Shown here one piece after another: positions 60,019-64,000 of a stretch of DNA of 64,000 nucleotides (positions are counted from its first letter, which is position 1; the number at the start of each line of letters is the position of its first letter). The position numbers and the translations under genes are program-made. Source of the DNA: JAHEAO01 sp942492375 (GTDB lineage Bacteria; Pseudomonadota; Alphaproteobacteria; Rhodobacterales; Rhodobacteraceae). The notes under the pieces were generated by a model. The model searched no databases. It saw nothing but the letters and a program-made list of their open reading frames with translations, and had not been told where the DNA came from. The stretch spans positions 124,001 to 188,000 of the forward strand of contig CALOEL010000014.1 of the NCBI GenBank assembly GCA_942492375.1, written 5' to 3'.

Positions 60019-60809
60019 GCGATGCGCTTTCTGATCACGCCCGAAACGGCCTCTGACACCAGGATCACCGCTACGATCACGATGGTGATGGCTAATGCGA
60101 AGTCGTAGTCGTAGCGGCCGAATGCGTTGGCCAGCGTCGCGCCGATCCCGCCGGCGCCGACGATCCCGACGACCGCGGACGCGCGCAGGTTCGAGTCGAG
60201 CTGATAGATCGTCAGGCCGATCTGCCGCGGCATGATCTGCGGGAAGATCGCGTAGATCAGTGTCGACAGATAGGGCGCACCCGCAGCCCGCATCGCCTCG
60301 ACCTGGCCGAAATCGATCTCCTCGATCCGCTCGGCCAGCATCTTGGCGACGAAGCCGATGGAATAGACGATCAGCGTCAGCACCCCCGCGAACGGGCCGA
60401 ACCCCACTGCCTTGACGAAGAGGATCGCGACGATGACCGGGTGGAAGCTGCGGGCGACAATGACGATCGCACGCCCGAGATAGAAGATCGGCAGCGGCGC
60501 GATGTTGCGCGCGGCCATGAAGGCGATCGGGATCGAAAGCAGCACCCCGCCTGTCGTGGCAAGGACCGCGATCTTCAGGCTTTCGAGGAATCCGTCGATC
60601 AGCAGACCGCTGCGCTCGAAGCTTGGCGGAAAGGCCCCGCCGAAGATGCGCCCGGCGCGGCCGATGCCCTGGGCGACCCGTTCCCAGTCGATGGGAAGGC
60701 TGGCGCCGACCCATCCGAAATAGGCGATGGCGCCCAGATATACCGCCCAGCGCAGCGCCGGGTTGGCGATGAAAGGCGGCTTGCGCCAGGTGTCCGGCGT
60801 CCGGCTCAT
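60015..60809 (-). CDS. phnE: Phosphonate-type ABC transporter permease, first copy
   Basis: Membrane subunit of 264 residues with the loop EAMRAAGAPYLSTLIYAIFP and the closing LRASAVVGIVGAGGIGATL. It overlaps phnC by 4 bases and the second permease by 4 bases. It pairs with the second PhnE to form the channel. Confidence 0.92.
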   Translation of the reverse strand: MSRTPDTWRKPPFIANPALRWAVYLGAIAYFGWVGASLPIDWERVAQGIGRAGRIFGGAFPPSFERSGLLIDGFLESLKIAVLATTGGVLLSIPIAFMAARNIAPLPIFYLGRAIVIVARSFHPVIVAILFVKAVGFGPFAGVLTLIVYSIGFVAKMLAERIEEIDFGQVEAMRAAGAPYLSTLIYAIFPQIMPRQIGLTIYQLDSNLRASAVVGIVGAGGIGATLANAFGRYDYDFALAITIVIVAVILVSEAVSGVIRKRIA

Positions 60810-61582
60810 TGCGCCGCCTGCGCGGGTTCGTTGCGATCGGCATGCGGGCTGCCGGAATAGATCTTGTCCATCGCCTCCTGATCGAGCTTCGCGGGCACGT
60901 CATCGAAGATGATCCGCCCATAGCGCATCCCGACGATCCGGTCGGTATATTCCTTGGCCTCGGCGACATTGTGGATGTTGATCATCACCGGAAGCTTCAG
61001 CTCGCCCGCCAGATCACGCAGAAGCCCCATGATCTGCTCGGAGGTTTTGGGGTCGAGCGAGGCGGTCGGCTCATCGGCCAGCAGGATGTCGGGATCCTGC
61101 ATCAAGGCTCGGACCACGCCGACGCGCTGCCGCTCGCCGCCAGAAAGCTGGTCGGCGCGCGTGTTCGCATAATGCGCGATCCCCACCCGCTCCATCAGTT
61201 CATAAGCGCGCCGGATGTCGGCCTTGGGATAGCGCCGCGTCAGCGCCGCCCAGGTCGAGATGTATCCAAGCCGTCCGGACTGGACGTTTTCCATCACGGT
61301 CAGGCGTTCGACCAGATTGAACCCTTGGAACACCATGCCGATCTTGCGTCGCGCCGCGCGCAGCTTGGCCCCGTGCAGGCCGGTCAGTTCGGTGCCGTTC
61401 AGCACGATGCTGCCCGAGGTCGGCTCGACCAGCCGGTTGATGCAGCGCAGGAGCGTCGATTTTCCGGCCCCGGACGAGCCGATGATCGACACGACGCTCT
61501 CGCCCTCGATCGTCAGGTCGAGGTTCTTCAAAACCGGGTCGCCGCCGCCGTAGCGTTTGACCAGGTCGGTGATCTTTAGCAT
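60806..61582 (-). CDS. phnC: Phosphonate-type ABC transporter ATP-binding protein
   Basis: ATPase of 258 residues. Walker A GSSGAGKSTLLRCINRL, signature LSGGERQRVGVVRALM, Walker B ILLADEPTASLDPKTS and switch NIHNVAEAKEYTDRIVG are present. The replacement of the usual TLHQ by NIHN is common in PhnC. It is second in the operon, after phnD and a strong hairpin, and overlaps phnE by 4 bases. Confidence 0.93.
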   Translation of the reverse strand: MLKITDLVKRYGGGDPVLKNLDLTIEGESVVSIIGSSGAGKSTLLRCINRLVEPTSGSIVLNGTELTGLHGAKLRAARRKIGMVFQGFNLVERLTVMENVQSGRLGYISTWAALTRRYPKADIRRAYELMERVGIAHYANTRADQLSGGERQRVGVVRALMQDPDILLADEPTASLDPKTSEQIMGLLRDLAGELKLPVMINIHNVAEAKEYTDRIVGMRYGRIIFDDVPAKLDQEAMDKIYSGSPHADRNEPAQAAQ

Positions 61583-61596
61583 GTGCTGGCTCCCAG

Positions 61597-61625
61597 ACGG
61601 GGTCGGCGCGCCGCGCCGGCCCCGT
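61597..61625 (-). promoter_or_regulatory. Strong intra-operon hairpin after phnD
   Basis: ACGGGGTCGGCGC / GCGCCGGCCCCGT: a 13-bp stem with one imperfect pair and a 3-base loop, 11 bases after the phnD stop and 14 before the phnC start. No U tract. Likely gives more PhnD than PhnC/E. Confidence 0.6.
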
Positions 61626-61636
61626 TCCCGTGCGTC

Positions 61637-62614
61637 TTATTCAGCGGCAAGACCTTCGGCGGTGTACTGGACCCCGTTGGCCCGCTGGATCTGCCGGATT
61701 ACCTTCCACTGGTCCTTGTAGGTAATCGGGATGAACTTGCTGACGTCAGCGAATTCCTCGCCCAGCGCCGTGCCCGCGAAGTCGAAGCTAAAGAACGCCT
61801 CTTCGATCTTGTCTTTCAGTTCGGGTGTGAGGTCGTGCGCATAGGCGTAGGAGGTCGTCGGGAAGGGGTCGCTTTCCCAGACGATCCTTACGTCTTCCGG
61901 GTCGTAAAGCCCGCGCTCTGCCATGCGGTCGACCACCTCGGAGGCGACCGGGGCAGCATCATAGTCTCCGGCGACGACACCCAGCATCGACTGATCGTGG
62001 CTGCCGGAATAGATCACTTCATAATCCTGGTCGGGCACGACGCCCAGATCCGGGAAAAGCGCCCGGGGCGCCTGATTGCCCGAGTTCGAGGTGGGCGACG
62101 TATGGGCGATCCGCTTGCCGGCCATGTCGGCCACTTCCTGAATGTCGCTGTCAGCTTGGGTATAGACCTGCAGCTTATAGCCGAACTGGCCGTCATCCGC
62201 GCCCATAATGGCGAACGGCACCGCACCGGCGAGGTTCACCGCAAAGGGCGTTGGTCCTGTCGAGAAGCCGGCGATGTGAAGCCGTCCCGAGCGCATCGCC
62301 TCGACCTCGGCAGAGTTCGACTGCACCGCGAAGAACTGCACGTCCTTGCCCGTAACCTCTTCGAGATGGGTGATGAACGGGGTCCAGATATCTTCGTAGA
62401 TCGCCGGATCCTCGACCGGGGTATAGGCGAAAACAAGGGTGTCGGGGTCGCGCAGCTGGCTTTCATCCTCGGGCGCGTCGGCGACGAGATCGCCGTCCGC
62501 GTCGTTATACTGGCTATCGAGCGCCGCTGTCTCGGCGTCCTGCGCAAAGGCCGAACCCGCCGAGATGGCGATGGCCGCAAGCATAACGGTCCCGTATGTT
62601 GATTTTCTGAGCAT
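61637..62614 (-). CDS. phnD: Phosphate/phosphite/phosphonate-binding protein
   Basis: Periplasmic binding protein of 325 residues with a signal peptide (MLRKSTYGTVMLAAIAISAGSAFAQ). PhnD features: DTLVFAYTPVEDPAIYEDIW, then VTGKDVQFFAVQSNSAEVEAMRSGRLHIAGFSTG, and SHDQSMLGVVAGDYDAAPVA near residue 210. GGAGATCAGG precedes the ATG at 62614. Ligand could be a phosphonate, phosphite or a small phosphate ester; the HAD hydrolase in the operon and no phosphonatase or C-P lyase favour an ester. Confidence 0.9.
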   Translation of the reverse strand: MLRKSTYGTVMLAAIAISAGSAFAQDAETAALDSQYNDADGDLVADAPEDESQLRDPDTLVFAYTPVEDPAIYEDIWTPFITHLEEVTGKDVQFFAVQSNSAEVEAMRSGRLHIAGFSTGPTPFAVNLAGAVPFAIMGADDGQFGYKLQVYTQADSDIQEVADMAGKRIAHTSPTSNSGNQAPRALFPDLGVVPDQDYEVIYSGSHDQSMLGVVAGDYDAAPVASEVVDRMAERGLYDPEDVRIVWESDPFPTTSYAYAHDLTPELKDKIEEAFFSFDFAGTALGEEFADVSKFIPITYKDQWKVIRQIQRANGVQYTAEGLAAE

Positions 62615-62912
62615 CCTGATCTCCTCCCAATGGATCAATCCTAGTCTGCTGCCGCAAGTCAGCTGCAGTCGCGAGGATGACACCACCGATGTCGGGGATA
62701 TGCAACAATCATCCGGTAATTATCTGTCTATTCTATAATGTCCGCAACTCGGCGTAGTGCCCTTAGCGGTCTGTTTCATGCTGCGCGGTGTCCCTGCTTG
62801 CCTCCGTTCCTGCAATGGCCGCGAAATCGTTGCTCTGGCGGTTCGAGGCTGGATCGCAGCGGTCGGCACCAGGTAGATACTAGGTCACACCGGACTTCTG
62901 AAAGTGGAAAGG
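62615..62912. other. Intergenic region upstream of phnD, no gene seen
   Basis: 298 bases between phnD and the tRNA gene. An AT-rich stretch at 62706-62740 is a likely promoter area for the phn operon. I looked for a Pho box (CTGTCAT repeats) and found no convincing one. Confidence 0.45.
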
Positions 62913-62988
62913 TGGTGCCGCTGAAGGGACTCGAACCCCCGACCCCATCATTACGAATGACGTGCTCTACCAGCTGAGCTACAGCGGC
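62913..62988 (-). tRNA. tRNA-Thr (anticodon CGT)
   Basis: 76 nucleotides folding into a full cloverleaf: acceptor GCCGCTG / CAGCGGC, D stem GCTC / GAGC, anticodon stem CGTCA / TGATG with loop TTCGTAA (anticodon CGT at 62953-62955), T arm with TTCGAGT loop, and encoded CCA. Two G-U pairs occur in the T stem. It reads the ACG threonine codon. Confidence 0.96.
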
Positions 62989-63032
62989 CAATGTGGCGGG
63001 TCTTTAGCACCCAATACCAAGGGTGTGTAGCC

Positions 63033-64000
63033 CTATTTTTGCCGCTCCTCATCCGCCGGAACCACGATGACGTCACCATCCGCATCAAGTTCGTCGCCTT
63101 CTTCTGACTCGCCCGCAGAGCCGTCTTCTGCAGGGTCGAGTCCGGGGGCCTTGCCGACGATCAGCGGCAGCATCTCAGTCGAGGCGGGCATCGCCACCTC
63201 GCCCTCGGTAGGGACGCGCCAGGACAGGGTGTCGAACCCGCTGCAATTGCTGCAGACGGGCGCCCAGTTGGTATGAACGCTCTGGCAATTGTCGCAGACC
63301 CACTGGGGACCACGGGATGCGGTGAGCGCACGCGTCAGCCAACCGCGGACAACGCTGTCCTCGGCTCCTTCGCCCCGCTCGATCGCGGCCATTAGGGTCA
63401 GGGAACGCGCCGTCGGATCCTCTTCGACGAGACGAGAAATCGCGGCGCGGGCGGTGGCGAAATCCTCGGCGGCGATGTTGAGTTCCGCCAGCAGCATCCG
63501 GGTTTCGGGGTGATCCGGGTTGAGCTTGGTGAGCGCGCGGAAGCGCTTGATCCGGGCGGCGGGCTGCTCGTTGGGTTCGATGCTGGCGAATGCCGCGGCC
63601 AGATCGGGATGCGGCCGCGCACCTCAGGCCTTGGCCAGCACACGGGCAGCGTATTTCGACTTGCCCTCGGTGATGTATCCTTGCGCAGCCATGACCGCTG
63701 CGGGGATCAGGTCGGGGGAAAGGCGATTCGCCTCGATCGCGGCCTCGCGGGCTTCGACGGTGCTGCCATCGCGAAAGACGTCGCGCGCTTCGGACAGGGC
63801 CAGGACGGCGTCGCGGCGCTTGTGGACATCGCGCGGCAGTGAACCCTGGCGCAGCTTCTCACCAAGCGTCTTGCGGGCGCCTTTCCAGTCCTCCTGTTCG
63901 GCCTGCAGGCGCAAAAGTATGTCGCCGGTCTCCTCGTGCTTCGGCTTCAACGCATAGGCGCGCTCGGCCAGCTTCATCGCCGTCTCGGTGTCACCCTCGG
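63033..64000 (-). pseudogene. hemY: HemY-like TPR protein with an in-frame stop codon; runs off the window edge
   Basis: TPR-repeat protein of the HemY family, named for its place in haem gene clusters. The last 320 or so codons are in the window. The frame is continuous in sequence but carries TGA at 63624-63626: the protein reads ...YAARVLAKA-stop-GARPHPDLAAAFASIEP..., where relatives have a Trp (KAW...PHPDL). After the stop, homology goes on without frameshift through PDHPETRMLLAEL to WVCDNCQSVHTNWAPVCSNC (two CxxC pairs) and the acidic end. A G-to-A change of TGG to TGA explains it. An ATG at 63497 could restart a 154-residue C-terminal piece. Confidence 0.75.

Noticed and set aside
62615..62912. 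Pho box upstream of phnD
   Set aside because: Only scattered partial matches to CTGTCAT were seen; no tandem repeat with proper spacing.
63624..63626. Selenocysteine at the hemY TGA
   Set aside because: Relatives have Trp here rather than Cys, and no stem-loop typical of a SECIS element is evident just after the codon.
1..64000. CRISPR arrays, IS elements, prophage or integrative element
   Set aside because: No regular short repeats, transposase, integrase or phage genes were seen; the tRNA-Thr gene has no flanking partial copy.

Overview
The window is GC-rich chromosomal DNA of an alphaproteobacterium, most likely a marine-type member of the Rhodobacterales (Roseobacter/Paracoccus relatives). 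This is inferred from gene content: many TRAP and ABC uptake systems, an MttB-family methyltransferase beside flavin demethylases, a HutF-type histidine pathway, phnCDEE with a HAD gene, and a HemY-type TPR protein. Genes are tightly packed with many 1-4 base overlaps. No IS element, phage gene or CRISPR array was seen. Nearly the whole window is devoted to scavenging and breaking down small nitrogenous and phosphorus compounds.

Layout. 1-5.0 kb: a carbohydrate ABC transporter (two permeases, binding protein) divergent from an IclR regulator and its ATPase. 5.1-12.8 kb: a leftward operon of an MttB-family methyltransferase, two FMN/FAD demethylase-like proteins and a dihydrolipoamide-dehydrogenase-like enzyme, divergent from a TetR regulator with a clear palindrome between them. 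13-21.2 kb: a TRAP binding protein, an NCS1 permease with a GntR regulator, an Lrp regulator with paired palindromes, UspA, an alanine:Na+ symporter, and TRAP membrane subunits that probably pair with the distant binding protein. 21.4-26.5 kb: two unusual fusion proteins, FAH-ketopantoate reductase and kinase-M23-aminotransferase. 26.5-30.6 kb: a polar amino acid ABC transporter divergent from a dimethylargininase. 30.6-36.3 kb: DUF488, a gamma-glutamyltransferase-like protein, and a 1148-residue protein with a protease-like core, ASH-type repeats and a Cys/Asp tail.

36.5-40.6 kb: an Att-like system (lipocalin-like secreted protein, FtsX-like permease, LolD-like ATPase). 40.6-49.5 kb: hutC-hutF divergent from hutI-hutH with a good operator-promoter, then a PotABCD-type ABC transporter; hutU and hutG are not in the window. 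49.7-56.7 kb: a six-gene leftward operon (TRAP small and large subunits, binding protein, glutamine-synthetase-like ligase, aldehyde dehydrogenase, iron alcohol dehydrogenase) that reads like gamma-glutamylation-dependent breakdown of an amine or amino alcohol. 57-62.6 kb: a secreted glycerophosphodiester phosphodiesterase facing a phosphonate-type transporter operon (phnD-phnC-phnE-phnE-HAD). 62.9-64 kb: tRNA-Thr(CGT) and a hemY-like gene interrupted by an in-frame TGA.

The strongest candidates for something new are the 1148-residue protein, the MttB/demethylase operon, the TRAP-ligase-dehydrogenase operon and the FAH-ketopantoate reductase fusion. A recurring feature is a strong hairpin directly after the binding-protein gene in four separate transporter operons. 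All family assignments are from reading translated sequences and motifs; no database search was run.
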